A stretch of DNA of 64,000 nt from Mesaphorura yosii (taxonomy: Eukaryota; Arthropoda; Collembola; Poduromorpha; Tullbergiidae): positions 186,001 to 250,000 of the forward strand of contig WIXG01000076.1 in NCBI GenBank assembly GCA_009869945.1, read 5' to 3'. Below, one piece after another: positions 1 to 15,443 of the stretch. Numbering within the stretch: the stretch's first letter is position 1; each line of letters starts with the position of its first letter. A model generated the notes under the pieces. The model was not told where the DNA came from. It worked only from the letters and a program-made list of their open reading frames with translations, and searched no databases. Position numbers and translations under genes: made by a program.

Positions 1-3000
1 AGAAATTGGATGCGAGTGCAACCGAATATGTTTAAAAAAATTCCATACTCAGCTGTGAGCCGAACAACAATAAAGCACACATTAATAATAGCCTATACGT
101 CTGCAATATGTTGAGCAATACAGTAATAAATGATATCAACTGATTGAATATATGTCACAATGAAAAGCAAACAAATGAGAAATACAAAAGCAGAGACCAG
201 CAAAAAAAACAGAACAGAAATAGTCTCTGACGGAAAACTGAATCCTTTTTTTTATGAATTCTCCGTCCCTCATCTTCTTAGCCGCTGTCGTCGTCATCTT
301 CTTCACTTCTCCCACCATAATCTTCTTTTGTCAAGTAACCCTTCTAATCAAACAATTCTCTTTGTATTTTCTGTACAAATAACCTCCCTTTTATTCCTCA
401 ATTGAAAAATTGTGCTGCAGAGGTCCGCACTAAACAATAACAAAACAGCATCACAATTTTCCTCCTTCTCTTAAATTACGGTCTCTCTCCGTCTCCGCGA
501 CTCCTTTCTTCGTCCATCAACAACGCGCATTGCCACAATAAACAGTTCAACGATAATTTGTATTTACTCATCTTGTCATATAGAATGTCCGGACTAAAAA
601 TAGAATTTGTGCATATGTGAATTGGGATTGTTTGCACTTGAATTGAATTAAGGAAGCCATGTCGCAACAGATTCAATGAACAACAACGAATAGAGATGAA
701 AAGTTGCGAAATTGCTTGACGCCAGCGCGATTAACACAACAGGGCAATTGTGACCAGACGATTTATTGCAACTCATTGACAGACACTTCGTAGCACGGCC
801 AAGACAGCCACGACCATCGAAATGGCATATAATTGCCAATTTACGTTTAATTGTAGATTTATTGCAAGAGATGGCCAACTATCACAATTCCGTAATTGAA
901 TATCGCAGCCACGGCCTCAATCTAGCCGTGAGGTTGATTCGTTGACCTATCGCTTTGATGGATTATGAGGGCCTCTTCTACGACAAACATGATGCATTGG
1001 TAATTAGGTGACAGTGGCAAGGGTTTCGACCAGGCAAATAAGTCATCACAATCGAGTATTTTCCGAAGAAACCAGAAGAAATAAAGGATTTTCTTCTTAG
1101 TGACTGTGAAAAGTGTGATCAAGACTCAAATTCAAGCGAACCGAAAACTTAAATGTAAACAAATGTGACATCGAGGCTCGGTTGCGGCTTTAGTTAAGAC
1201 TATCCATTCCTCCGTACTCGCGCTGCATTGTCGCTTCTGCCCGCTGAACACATGCGCACATTCTTATAATTTATTCTTGACTACTTCGGAATAGGAAGAA
1301 TCAAATGGTACTATTATTAGCTAGATGGGCATTTATAATCGGTCCCCACATAAATCAAATCCACACCTTCGACTGAGACGTGGTTGCATTATTCAATGCT
1401 GCGATGCCATGAATAATAGAACACGAACACATGGTTCTTTTCTTTTCAATCAGACTTATAATAAAACCTCTTCGCGGCAGACCTCATCGCACAACAATAC
1501 AAGCTCAGGGAATTCTACTCGCATTGACAACCAGCAAATACAGGCTGTACTACGACAAGACGACACAAAGTCTCGTACGCATTGTTTATTGTCATTTATT
1601 AATTATGAAAAGGACAATCATCGTGAGGAGAGAACGAATTCCTGAACTCTTCATTCTTTTATGCTGTTTCTCTTTAATTGTCATAAAACCACACCTCTCG
1701 TAAATATAAATAGTCATCCTGCAATGTGCCTTTTAAGAATTTGTGCCACTTTGTGTTGCATTCACAATTCACATTCGTACGACCGGGAAACATTCCTCAT
1801 AGTGCTTTACCACACAGCTTATCTTGCCACATTCGGTAGCGGTTCAAGTAGCGGTTTTCAGTGGCCCTTTCTAATTTTGCCTGATTTTTCTGCCAAACTC
1901 AACAATTTGACCGTTTACTTAGCACGTTGAAACATATTTGAGTCCGACAGTAATTTCTTATCCGGAGCTCTCTTTCCATGCTATTTTCGGGCGGGTTGAC
2001 AGATCAGCGCATTAGGAGAGCAAACAGACAAGTACAAAGGCTAGCGTGCTAGTGGAGACGGAAAGCAAAGCAAAGCATTAAATAATCATAAATAAATAAA
2101 ACGAAATGACATCATGTCCTTTCGACGACACGCCGCAAGTTGGGTTTGATGACAAGCTGCGATGGCAATTTCATTGCACACAATACGAGCAAATTGTAGT
2201 GCATGCGCGTGCACGAGAATAATTGTCAATATCTCCGAGTGTAGTCGCTGGCTGCTAGGAGATTTCTCTCGGGAGTCGGAATGTAAAATAGATTGCCCCA
2301 TTTTACATGAATGTGAGTAGACCGAGTGACTTTGTTGTTGATAATGATAATGATGCGGAGAGAGAAAAGATACCAACAACATTTATCATGAGATTAGACA
2401 AAAGCCCTTAGTCCTTTCTTCCTCCGCTCGTGCAGTCACTCAGTCAAGAGAAACATAAATAAAGAATAGAATGGAAATGGAATAAATAGGAACTTTCTCT
2501 TTGAAGTTTGCCTCGTTGAATTGAAGGAATAAAAATGGAAAGACGAGAGAGAAAGACTCGACAGAGTTTTCACGTTGTTTGGAATAATTAGTGCTTGTGT
2601 TTTCACAAATACAAAAACGACATGCTGTGTATTTACTATTACTGCCATTGTATGACGAAAAGAATGACACACTAATAGAAATAATAAGGCGCTGTGTTTG
2701 CTCTCCATAAAGCAGCATCCAATCACGAGAAGAGCGTAAAAAGTTGGGCCAGAAATAAGTTCCGCTTTCGACGCTTCAGTGACTGGCTGGCGATTCTTCT
2801 GCTCACCGTTGACGATTGCGTGGTATTTACATTTCCTCTAAACTAACTGTTTCTATTTTGCGAGATTAGCAACAATTCGCTGCATATTTTGAACTTGAGT
2901 TGTCGCTTATTTTTAGCATTCCAACATGCTATTGCGAGATAATAATTTTCTTGTCTAAACCAGACGGATGTGCCAAGCAAGAGTTTCAGGAGTCACGCAT

Positions 3001-6000
3001 ATAATTGGCCGAATGAAAGATAATAAATTGAAATTTAAGCAAATAGGAACATTAAGAACTTCACCTTGACCCAATCAATTTCAGATAATTACGCAACATG
3101 TGTGTGTGCAATTATTCAAGTAACAAAATTTCCTTGCGAGATTGCTCCATTTTACTAATTAATATAAGTTTTCCTAATAGAATTAATACTTCCCTTTCGT
3201 CAAAGAAGAAAGAGAATGTGGGCGCTTTTCTAGTTTGTCACTGAAAAATGTTTTGAGAAATAAAATGAAATGTGTGTTTGAGAAGCGGGATCAAAAATCA
3301 TAAACAAAACGAACTGCGACATTTCTCCTTCAGACAGCGAGCGTATTGAAAAGAATTCCGAGGAAGAAATTTTGTTCGGAACCAAAATAATGTGTGTAAC
3401 TTATGAATAGGAACAGAGCTAATTATCGAGCCTTCTTTTATCCAACTCGGGTGACTCTTTTGATAAACTTTAACTTTTGGTTTTTCGAGCCCTCTTTTTC
3501 CTTTGCCCAAGTCTTTTGTGCCGCTCTCCTTTCTTCGACAGTGCCAGCCTATTCTCTATCACCGCTCCCGTTTCTGCCTCACACGAGGAGTTTGTGTTGT
3601 TACAGTGAATGCCCTTGTCCTACTCGACGGCATAAGGGCCCAATAAGAAGAGTCACAGGTTTCCTCATTCAGCAAGTCCGCCGTTCGTGCGTCGCTCTCT
3701 TGCATTTTTAAAACTTTCACCGTGTCCAACTTTTCTTATACTTCTTTTATCTTAGTTTCTTTCATGATATGAATAGTAATAATAATGACCCAGCCTAGCA
3801 GGACACGAATCCGGCTTTTGTTTCTTTTCTTTTTCATTGAATGCGAAGGACTGCTTTCATTTCTTTTATGGCCAGCTCTGCCACATGGTCCACCCAGCTG
3901 AATAAGTCATCATTCTGTAATGACAGTAACAAGTAAAAGTAGACAAAGTGAAAGAAAGAAATGAACTGTTCATACAGAACTCGGAAAAACTTATTCCAAA
4001 GAATAATATCACTGTACAGTTGAGTTATTGAAAACAACCCAGCCGAAAGGTGCGCTGAGACATCGGAATGGGAATGGAAATCTGTTTGATCTGTCGCGCA
4101 GCACAAGGACAAGCTCAATATTTATTTTATTTTTGGTTTGCGTGATCTATAACCATAATATAGCGACAGACACTTGAGTGGACTTTCATAAATAGTGTGC
4201 GCCCTGAATCCACTGGACAGGGAGCCGTATGATGAGGGAAATTCTGCTCCGAGCTCAGCATTGAAATGCCGGTATGAATTAATCACCAATTCTTAAATTG
4301 AATTATGTCGAGGGATGGCGATATTGTCTGCAAGTAATAGCTGAATTCAAAACGAAAGTGGATAAAATCTTAGCGTTTCAGCTCTTTGAAGAAAAAGGCG
4401 GAGTTTCTGTCTTGTAAATTTCTCAAAAAGAAGAATTCTTTTTATTATCAACAATGCCTTCATTCCAAAGTCAAATTCTTTGTAATTTAGAAAATCAATG
4501 ATGCAGCTTCTGAATTTCTGCAGGTTGCCAGAAAGGAGAATTTCCATTATCCCGACTCAGGCGCACACAACCCACTTGTTGTTTTACAATCTCGCATTCC
4601 CTTTCGCACGGGTAAAAGAAACAAAGATTCAAATGAATTGAACTCACAATGAAAGATGATGGAAGGGTATTCATGGATGAATGAAGAAGAATGTAAATTC
4701 TTTCAATTCATTGGAGGCTGCGTGGAATTATGCTCGTCGCATTCAAACGCATATTTCTGAGTTCATTGTGAACCCTTGTTTCATCTCACAATTATATTAA
4801 TTCATCAGCTAGCAGCATGATTTTTCATTTACCAATTCGAGCAATTTCGTTTAGCGTTCGAGCCTACCGTGGAATTTTCTTCATGTTTCAAGGTAATCAC
4901 TTCCTTTTGTTTCTAGTCACTCAAAAAGCTGCAGATTCAGTCGCTCAGTCTTGGATTAGAATGAAAAGGGATTATGGGAGCGAGTTCCTAATGGGAGAAT
5001 GTGTGTCAATTAAATTTGATTGATTCAATTGCAAGAACTGCGCTAGATGCTCCAAATGTACAATTTTCGGGGTCATGAATGAGAGCAAGTTCTCAAGATT
5101 TGATTTTGACATTGCTGTGAAATTGTCGAAATTATGAAATAATTTTAACTCTCGAAAGTTGGCGAGTTGTGTTTAGCTTCTGTCTTTTGTTGTATCTGAT
5201 AATAAGGAGGAATAATAGCTGGAATCACGTTGGCAGGCGGTTGTGTGGTGGCGGAGCAGCAGAGACGGACTAAAATGGGAAATGAAAGAGGAGGAAGAAT
5301 AGGAAGAATGAAGGAATTAGGAAAGAATGTTAGGAATTAGGTAACAATAGCTCCTTGATTTTCTGCCAGCCTCATTACGGGCCCCTTTGTTCATTACTTT
5401 TATATCCCCATTATTTCCTCCCGTTTTGTTCTACCAGTCTTTTGTGCACAAGAAACCAAGAGACCAATTCAACGGGCAAAAACGCCATCAAGAGTTCAAC
5501 AGCAGAGCTCATCTTTATTTGTTTCAAAACGCGAGTTGGGTGCGATTGTTCCAGTGTCTAATTTAAACTCGATAACTACACAGCGATTAATTTTTGACTA
5601 ATTTGGAATGGCTGCAATTCCACGGAATTCGGCGCGGATTCGTCAGTTGTTTGAGATCGAATTGGAATTTCAGAGCAAAATGAATTTGAGAATTCTTTGC
5701 GAATACATGCGATACCTGAGACATTATTTCAGCATTTACAAACGTGTGGTTTAAGCGACTTCAGAAGCTTAAGACTGAGAAACAACAACGGCAAGTCGGA
5801 TTCCTCTCCAACGGCTCTGTTGCCATGTTTCAGGCCAATTGTGCCTTGCACATGTTTATTTTGACTGATGACTGACAAGTTGTATATAGATTTTTCATTT
5901 TCATCTATTTTTGTTGTAAACGTATATATTTGAAACCTGAGTCATTATAAACTGCTGCTAGTTACTTTTCCTCATTGAGTTGCAATTTCGCTAAGACGGC

Positions 6001-9000
6001 TGTTGGAGACTCGAGTGGAAGTGAAGCAAGCCGCATTCTCATTTGGACAGGCAACGAAAAAGTAAATAAGCGTGTTCACAAGTTGAGAAACCAATTTGAG
6101 TTTACTTCAAAAACACTGACTGCTGTGCATTGTCGCCCTCCGCGCTCTCTCGCTCTCACCAGCACTGCATTTAAATAGTCAAAACTCGTTCTGCACTTTA
6201 CAATTGACTTGTCGAGAGGGAAATGAGACATAAAAATTCTCAGTTCCATTATTTCTTCTAAAAGTAAAAGTAAGGCAACAATAACTTGAAAAGTGTGTGT
6301 TGATTAGAGGCGGAAAAACAAGCTGGAGAAACACAATTAAAGCTTTATCCAGCTGACAGCCCACATTAAAGTGCTGAATCGCATTTCTGTTCCCAGATGC
6401 TGGTTCGTGGGGAGTGCGAGAAGTGAGTTGTAAATGATCGTGGAGAGGGAAACAATCTTGGCACACTTAGGAGACCTTTCGACAAGACACGCTTGACGCG
6501 GAAGGAATTTAGCATGGTATTTAGCGCACATTATCGCATCTTGTGTGTTCCACATTCGCCAGGCCCAGTAAGATAGCTCAGTGAGCATGTGCCTGGAAGT
6601 TTTTCTAATGTAATGTGATTTGAGGAGGATTAAGGAATTCCGACGACGAGGGAACGTAGACGACAGACACAGGCGACCAACAACGATTCATTCCATTTCC
6701 TTGTCGTTGTCGTATGCTGCTATGTTATGGCAGTGTTCGCAGGAGACGAGCATCGTCGAGAGTATCCAGGACGAAGAAGAAATGGGGTTTTACCACAAAA
6801 CTTTGATGAAACAAATTTATTGTCACATCTTGCAATAATTTCAAAGTGAGAGCAAAGGAAACGATTAAACAAGAGCAATTTCGCACAGGGAAACCGAAAC
6901 GAGAGGAAAGGATGTAAAAGAGAATTGCTAAATACAATTTCGGGCAGGAGATTTGTTGTGATGACTTTGAAATCCTTTCGTCATCGTCCTCCTTATAAAT
7001 TGTTCTTTACCTCTGGAGCCACAAGTACAGAGATGCAGACTCTCAGAAATGTCTCGTGTATTTGCTAGCGACTAAGCTACGAAACAAATAGAAATTATTC
7101 AGCTGTGATGGATGAGTTCGACAGTGTACCCACATAAATCCCATTTAATTCATACCGTACATTTCCTTGAGATTACACAGAACGTAATGAATATAATAAC
7201 TTTCATTTGAGCATGCTTTCACCCTTTCAATAAATAAATGCACGACATAAAATTTCCATATCACGGGAAATGATTGACAATTCTCATTTGTAATTTTGTG
7301 ATCGAGCCTCGGCTCAGAGTTGAGAGTTAGGCTCTGCACTCGATGTTTGAACCTCTAAAACAAGTTACAAAGCTGGTACGGTTCGAGACGATACAGCACA
7401 ATCGCGCCTCCCATTGCTCATTTGCTCGCACTTTAAATTTCTGTTTGATTCGTGCCTGAATCGAGCAACAATGAGCACGGGGCATCTAATTCAATAACAC
7501 GAATTCCCAGTGACAATATTGGACAATTCACTTTCCTCTGAACAAGTTCAACTTGTTACTTTTTCCGTTCGTTTCGCTTCCCACTTTCCTTTTACTACCA
7601 CTGACACAATGAGCGAGCATCAGCAAGCCACAGAAGACTCGTTTTGTGAAGATTCCTTTTGTCATTTGTCTGCTCATACCTACAAGATTAGGGTAACGTA
7701 CCTCGCTCATAATACGATTGCACTTGTAACGCGTAACAACAATTTCTACTTAACCCTTTCACAATTGCCCAAACTTCCCCCACGTTCTCCTTCCGCCACT
7801 AAACACTTGTGTGTCCTGTGCTGTGGAAGTGAAAACTCGACTCATTTATTTTTTTTCTCAATTCCCATTATTCGATTTTAACGAATTCTACACAATCATT
7901 ACAACTTGAATTCTGAAGTGCTTGCGCTCTTTATTCAATTACACGAGCAAAGGCAAGATACAGGTTGAGACCAGGTCTATTTTTAAAATTGAATTTGGAT
8001 GCTAGCAGAAGGAAGAGGTGAAAGATTGGTAGCTGCAGTTTTAGGGATCGTAGCAGCCAGATTGTTGTCGCTTTTTTGTGATCAGCGTAATATTTTATTC
8101 ACATTGAAACAGAAAGTCCATCACAGAGCCAAGAAATACTAGGCGTTTGATGATGGCAAGAATAAAGTCTGGGAATAGTTTGGAAAGTAATAACATACGA
8201 TTTTTCGAGGATCTGTGTTTCTGCAGGCTAAACAGAACAAAATAATAACGGAGTGAAAGTGAGGCGAATAAAACATCTTGACAGGCGAGTGTGTGTGGAA
8301 TAATTCCAATAAAATAAGTCACTGGAAAGTCAAACTGTAAATACACAATGTAGACGATGATGCACTGCGTCTGAATGGAATCACTGAATATGTTGTTATT
8401 ATCATGATCATTACATATGTATTTTGTGGTCAACGGGGTCATGTATAATGCAGGAGATTACCCTTTCCAATGTCCTTTTTCCATTTCCATTCCGCGACTG
8501 GCAGAGTGGATTTCGGGAAAAGAGTTCTCGAGCGGGGAATAAATGGAATTTATGTGTGGCGAGGAATTTCTTTGCCGTAACAAAGTATTATTGCGCCATG
8601 AATGGTGAGATATTTGAGTCTCCAGTGGGAGTGGAATGATAGAAACTGGGTAATCCGAAAAGTATTGCCTGGCAGAAGAATAAGACCCAAAGTCAATAAT
8701 AGAAGACGACCCGCACTTGCGGGTATTTGATACGAGACACTTGATGCACCGCCGCGGCAGAGGGCAGCGCGCAAGGAGGGATGGATGGGACGAATAAAAT
8801 TGTAAAAGGAGTGCGGAAGAGCCCGAGTCGAGTGGGGTCTGCACAATGATGATGATGGTGCAGTGGTCTTTCTCTCAAGTTTAAGTATGTATGCAGGACG
8901 GATAAATTGGCAATAGAAGAGGATACTCTCGATCAGTTTGTGTGTGGTGGCTCACGAAATCAAAATGGGTGAAAGGTAAGACTTGTTCTTCTTTATCCCG

Positions 9001-12000
9001 GAGAAAGCAAGTGGAAATAATGCACAGTGGGTCCATAAATAAAAGAAAAAGGCTCATTTTTTTACGTTTTATTCTTTATTTTTCGCGTCTGAACAACACG
9101 ATGTAAAAGTAGCCCAAAACAGTTCCTGTGGGACTAGTACTCCGCCGCCGAAATTGCCCTTATTTTACACATTTTACGGCTTCGTTTTTCTTAATAAACC
9201 GCACATGTTTCTTATTACAATAAAATACAAAGTAAGCCGCAGAATTATTGCGTCATTCACGACTCGACTTTTATCTCGAGTGCCTCGTGAATAATCAATC
9301 GAAGGCCGCTGATGAAAATTGCCCAGCTTCCAGTGCCATCATGATCCATACAGCACAGCATTTGTACTCTCCTTTGCTTCAGGGGGATAGTTGGAAAGAT
9401 GTAACCTGTCACATTCTTTTCATTTTACCGTTTCATACTCCCATCGTGGCTATAGCCTGCTGCGATAAACGATAAAAAGTGGCACGACAAAAAAGTAAAA
9501 CGAATTAGTAGCACATGCTACCCAAGACGCGCTTGGTAGTTGAAAGGCCAAAGTGATATTGGACGACAGGACGTGAGCGAGTTGAAGTTGGTACACTCCG
9601 AGCATCGTAGGGAAGTGCGAAGAATGCCAGAAAATTTGACAGAATGTGTGAGAATAGTTAGGAAGAATCATGATGGAGAACGTAGAGAACAGAAATTGCA
9701 TTGACGTCAACGAATTTCGTAGCTTTGGTACTTTTTTTTTCAAGCTGCACGTTCTTTGTCTTCTGGTCTAAGAATAACGACGTAGAAAAAGTGGAGCAAT
9801 GCAATGGAAGCGTGACTCTGACTTGGTAACTTCTATTCTTATTAGACACAATTATTAATGCAGAATTATTTTTATCCGTTTTGTGCCCAAAATAGCTACA
9901 ATAAAGCAGTTGTTTGACTTTGCGATCTCATAGTTCATAAGTCAACCCACGCTTTCCTCTTCGGATCTCACCTCACATGTAAATAAAACTCCCGCAAGTG
10001 TTTCGATAGCTTTGCGCGTTTGGGATTTCAATTTAGTGCAACCCGTTGTAATTGGATACCGAATTTTAAGCTGTCCTGTATTCACGTTTAAGTAGGAATG
10101 TAAATCTCATCTATTCAGGAGAAAATGCACTAATTATCATTCCATCGTTGTCATCGTCATCGTTAACTTGGTTCAATTCAACTATAGCGACTATAGATCT
10201 TCACTAAGGCACTGGCACAGGAAACACGTAAACGACGGGGAGAATTGTTCTTACATCCGGAGAGCGATGACGACATTGATGTTGAATTTATGGCCTTCAA
10301 CCACCTCTCCGATTACTTCACAAGAGAGGTTGTTGTGTGTACCCATTAAATTAAGACGGGCATGGCACCGCAAGATGAAAAACAGAGCCCCGCATTTCCT
10401 CCTGCTTTTTGGATTCGATACCGATGTTCTTATAAGTTTGGGACACTTTTTGAACGTCGCAAAATGCGGAATGAGCATTACTTCGTATTCTTCAGTCGAA
10501 AGACGCATGCAGCTTTCTTGAGACAAGCAATTTTATTGCCTCTGTGAGTTTGGAGAGTGTGTGAATCTGGTGCAAGGTGCTATCAATCGACTTGTGCTAT
10601 CTACGACTAGAAGCATTTTTTCGGTGTCCTGAGATGTTGGTCACTCATAAAAAGGTAAGGTTGAATGGTAGTTCTTCCAGCCAGGGTAAGTAACTGAGGA
10701 TCTGGTTGTAGAACTAATTAAGGTGTAATTACGCGGTTAGCCACACGTGGAGTTCTGTCGCAACGACGATTAGCCGATGACTGACACGAAAATGAAAGAA
10801 TTGAGGTGCTGTAATAAAGGAAAGGAATGAGATTGCAGCGGTGCATTATTCCTAGCCGTATATTACAGTGGCTTACGGTTGTAAGAGCTTAAAAGCACCA
10901 GGCATTCTTACTGAGAGCCGCAGCAAGACAAGTTGAAGGGATTTAACACCTTGTAACAATTTCCTACTCATTTAATCTTGCAGATTAAAAGGACACTAAA
11001 CGGGAATCTCTTGTTGAAGCTGCTTTCCCCCTGATCCGAGTACATACGAACAATGTCAGGCTGGGAAGAACTTCCTCATTTTCTCCCGTGCTTTCTCTTC
11101 AGTTGTCAGGTTATTACTTTCACTCCAGCTCATATGTTGCAGGACGCTCGGGTATCCTCATTCATTGCAAGTACCGACCTTACATTATTACCAACTGGAG
11201 TTGAGTAACAACTCGTCTTTCTTTCTGGTGCAGAGTGGCTTAGGTCTTGTATGAAATGACGCACAAAAGGCCCTAAGAAAGCTGTTCATTCTTTCGTCCT
11301 CTCATTTCATAAGATTACATATCGCATTATGTCGTGCTTTCTCATTCAATCTTTATTGTACACACTTACATTGTACGAGTTCAAAATATCCTTTAAAAGA
11401 CGCACCAGTCGCCGCTGCTCATGAATGAAGGACACGTAAAATTATCAAGTGGGGAATTTGATAGAGTTCCATTATGAAGAGAAATATTGGCAAAGGTATA
11501 TAATGACGATGATGAGAAAAGCACCAGCGTCCTGACGTGAGTCTGGGGCTTTGTCCAGAAGTGCAGCCCGGGCTCACTGATGTGAACTACTTTCTGATAT
11601 TACTTTTTCTTTACTTCCATTTAATCTTTTCCCTCGGTGAAATTAGTCGGGCTCTCAACGGCTCTCAATTATTCAATGAAGACGCGTTCTTGTACATGAC
11701 GAAAACTTTTCCGTGCAAACCTTTCTGCAAGATCACAAAACTCTGAACGGTGCACCTCCTAACGACTACTTTCGGCGTTAGTTTTACTATTATTGCCTTA
11801 GGGCTCATTTAAGAAGATGGTCGGCGCCCATTTCACTTGCGCCCACATCTCAAGTTTTAATCTTCTCTGGGCACGTTTTCACTAATTCAAAGATTTTCTC
11901 TGTCTTCTGGGCTGGTGGCTTTTGAGCTCAACTTTCGTTGTGGCGAAGAAATGTAGCCTAAATGCGTCAAGCATCAAGGTGATCGGGGTACTCCGACCGC

Positions 12001-15000
12001 AAGAAATGTGAAAGTGTGGCAAGAGGGATACAATTCGAGTGTAATGGTAAGTGGTAAACGTCAGTAAACACCAATCGAAATTTCTGGTTTCCAGCTGCTC
12101 CTGTTTACTGATTAAATATTCAGGGCAATCTTTGTTTTTGTCAGCTCGCAAGTTTTTTCAATTAATTTTTTGTTTATGCTCAATCAATTTTTAATGATTC
12201 TGCGGTTGTTACCCAAAACAGCACAGCAAACTCAAACTGCGTAGTACTCTTTGCTCCTGCAATCCACACGAAAACATGTTGTTGAAACCAGAAAAATACA
12301 AAATAATTAACTTGTATACAATTTTTATAAATCACAAACTTTTGCAGTTAATTTTTACGCAAGAATTTGGAGTTGCTTGCAGGGCGCTGAGTCTTTACAC
12401 AGCATCCTGACCGTGTTAATACCGCGAAGGATGAAGCATATCGGGTACATTTTGCGGGGAGAAAATGAGTGCCTCGAGTTCATAGATTCCGAGGCCACTC
12501 AATTTCCCTGCCATGCTCGTCACTTGTTGTCGGGAGGAAACAATTCGACGCACTGAATTTTCAAAATAAATACAGTAATATGTGGCTCGTGATCCATCAT
12601 TTTAAATGCCAGGCTGTATTGACAAGTTCACGCACAATTCCTTAATACGGCAATAATGGGGTTGAAAGTGAGCAGCAAAGTTCATCAGCTCCAACTGCGG
12701 CTCTCCCTCGCACATTCTGCCCTGCTGTTCGTCAGACTAAAACACACTTCACCGTGTCTATTTCGGTTCGGGAAGCTGTTGCTGCTGCGGTTTGCAGGAC
12801 CTACTAATTACGAATTGCTAAAAAGGAGTACTGCAAGCCGTGTTTCAGTGGAAGTGGTGCACAAAAACAAGTACTCGATCATTAGGATTTGAATCTCCTG
12901 TCACTCCTCACTCGATATCATCATTTTCCGTAATCTTCACGAATCGCTGCTTCCCTCATCATTCTGCATTCATCGCCGCGGTGCCTTGCTTGTAATTCTA
13001 TTATTTTCATGTGCGAGTGCTGATTTCCGCAAGGCAGGAGGCAGAACAATATTCCATTCTTGTAATTGTTGAAGTGCTACTTTTCTTAAAGATTTTGTGA
13101 CTGCACGGCTACTCGCCTAAGTATTCGCTGATATTTTAATTTATTCTGCCGCAGTGTTGGTCCCACTTACCAGGAATCTCGAGGCAGGAGCTTCGTCGTG
13201 TCTCTGCGCTGCCACTGAACCCTTTGACGTAAATCGGTCTTATCCCTTTTCAAGTCGTGAATTCGGTAGCATCGCCCCAACAATGCCGCGTCTGACGAAT
13301 GTAGTTAGCATCTGAGCAGTGACAATGACTTTGTGCTTCAACAATGGAGTGCTGGTCTTTGATGCAGGGAGAAGCGCACGGTTAATTTATAAAAGAAGAC
13401 GTTAAGTGAATTTGAACCGTTGTTGAGTTTGTAGCTTACTCCCTGATAAAATTGTGCTGATGTCACGTTTTCTTCTTTTCACCAAATCGGCATTTCATAT
13501 TTGATACGCGGCCTGCGAGACCGGCATTTCTGCTACTGATTTGGTTTCACATAGTTAAGGATTATATTACACAACGCGATTGTCCCGATGCGCATTGAGA
13601 CATTGCCCGTTCTCGGCTGGGACATGATAGCGTTAAGCTCGTGTGACAATGCAGAACTACATTGCATTATTCGGTGTCATGTTCACCAGAGGCATTGGAC
13701 AGTTGGAACTGGTACTTGTGTGCTACTCATCATGTATATTGAAGACTTTGAGCTCTGCGCTGCCTTGTGGCCCTTTTCAATCCGGCAGACTGCCTTAATA
13801 CCATCTTTTCTTTCTCTTTCTCTTTTATAAATAATTCCAGCCGACCGACTTCAATCTCAATTGTAATCAAATCATCTTCTCTCTCGGCGTAATCTTCACC
13901 AGTTGAATAATAAAATCCTCATTTTCACCGCGCTACGCACATCAAGAATAAATTCCTTCCTTTCTTCTCCCACTTGTGGCATTGTACCATTTTTGAGCAT
14001 TGTACTTTCATTGTTCCTGCACCCCGAAATTCTGATTTCTCATCATCAGCATTACTGCATTGCCGCCTCACATCGAATTCATGGTCCTCGTCACCATTCT
14101 CAGCGCTCATCGTGTACACTCCAACTCGAACAATGTGTGACTCAGCGAACAATTGAATTCAATTCGGCTGCGACACAATGACGGACTACTACAACAAACT
14201 ACCCGCTTGTAATTCCCACTATCACTCCTAATCGAGCACACGCACGACATGCAATGCAACTCACCTTGTCTAAATTTGGAGTCATGGATATGTCAATTAT
14301 TCATAATTTACGATTCCAATCTTCTCAACTGTACTCTATATTTTTGCGGTCACCTACGAAGGCAAAGCATTTGTGCATCCGAATTCCCCCATTTGACTAG
14401 GTTTCCATTCCATCGTCCTGGGCGGAAGGTAAATAAGAGGCGATGGCTCAGTTGAGAAAGGGCATAAACTGTCACAGAAGAAGTAACTGAATGGGAGTGC
14501 AGGTTTGATTGATCTGCCATGTGGAAACATTCTGTTTCTCCTTGCTACTTTATCCAAGTTTCCGTTCTCCCCACAACAGCATGCTGGGAATCGTATCTGT
14601 GTTTATTGCTTGCCACTTTTTGTTGCTTCTGCCAAGCGAACTCTGCTAAGATGCTCAGCGGGCTTCTCGAAGGGTCAGAATGCAATTTCAGTGAAGGTTG
14701 CCAATTTCTGGACATGCATCCGAAACTGAGAGACGACACAGAAGTATCTTTCCTAGCCATTTCCGTTCCTGAGGATTGAATTAAGCGATATGGGATGCAG
14801 ATAACACATAATGAAATTAAATCGCATGCAAATGTGACGACGAACAGGATGACGATGATAAATTGTGCATTATCGAATGAGCTGATGTACTCACGTTTAA
14901 CCTTGTCAATCATTCGCAAGCTAGGGGATCTGTTCGAACGAGGAGCGTACGTAACGTGCTTGGTTGTTGATACTCGCGAACTGACGATGACTCAATCCGA

Positions 15001-15364
15001 GTCAGATCCTCACCGATTTCAGTTTAATTCACTGCACTGCATGCGTGTGGATGTGAGCTGGCTTTGTAGTTGTACTCGGGATGCTGTGACGAAGTTCTCA
15101 TTCAACTTTTACAAAGCATACACACAGCACACAGCAACTTCTCTGTACAATGATTTCAATACAAAATAGAAAATATCTTTTGGCTTTAAGCCCATTCTCA
15201 AAAGTTTTAAAGTCTTTTTCAATTTAAATCCAACTTGATTGACTTTTTTCACAGTGTTTTCCTGAATGCTGTGCTTTTTTGTCGCATTTCTCCGTCTTTT
15301 ATTCTTTGTCAATGCGAAATTAAAAACTCATGCTGAATCCAACCCGTCTTTCTATTGCTTGCAG
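1..15364. other. Gene-free upstream region, first part
   Basis: No protein family, tRNA or transposon is recognised here. Open frames are at most about 130 codons, overlap on opposite strands and lack coherent composition, as expected by chance in a sequence with moderate GC. AT-rich tracts and scattered AATAAA words are common. Part of the sequence may serve as distal regulatory DNA of the SoxD gene or of a gene beyond the left edge, but nothing in it proves this. Confidence 0.5.
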
Positions 15365-15443
15365 ATTGAGCTGCGCTTGGTAATCTAGGGAAACGTTTCC
15401 AATGCCAAAGCCAGGACGACATCTGTACACAGAAGACGTTCAG
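15365..15443 (+). other. Exon-like segment with strong acceptor, ATG and donor
   Basis: A long pyrimidine-rich run ending TTGCTTGCAG stops at 15364. After 37 bases an ATG at 15402 in good context opens 14 codons (MPKPGRHLYTEDVQ) that end exactly at CAG|GTAATT. It would be a phase-0 exon containing a start. It does not join usefully to the SoxD exon at 33267, because that frame meets a stop after 13 codons. It could be an upstream open frame of a non-coding SoxD leader, the first exon of another gene, or chance. No homology is recognised. Confidence 0.2.

Noticed and set aside
9730-9745. Poly-T run ending CAAG as a splice acceptor or retroposed poly(A) tail
   Set aside because: Only about ten T's, no target-site duplication or adjacent element seen.
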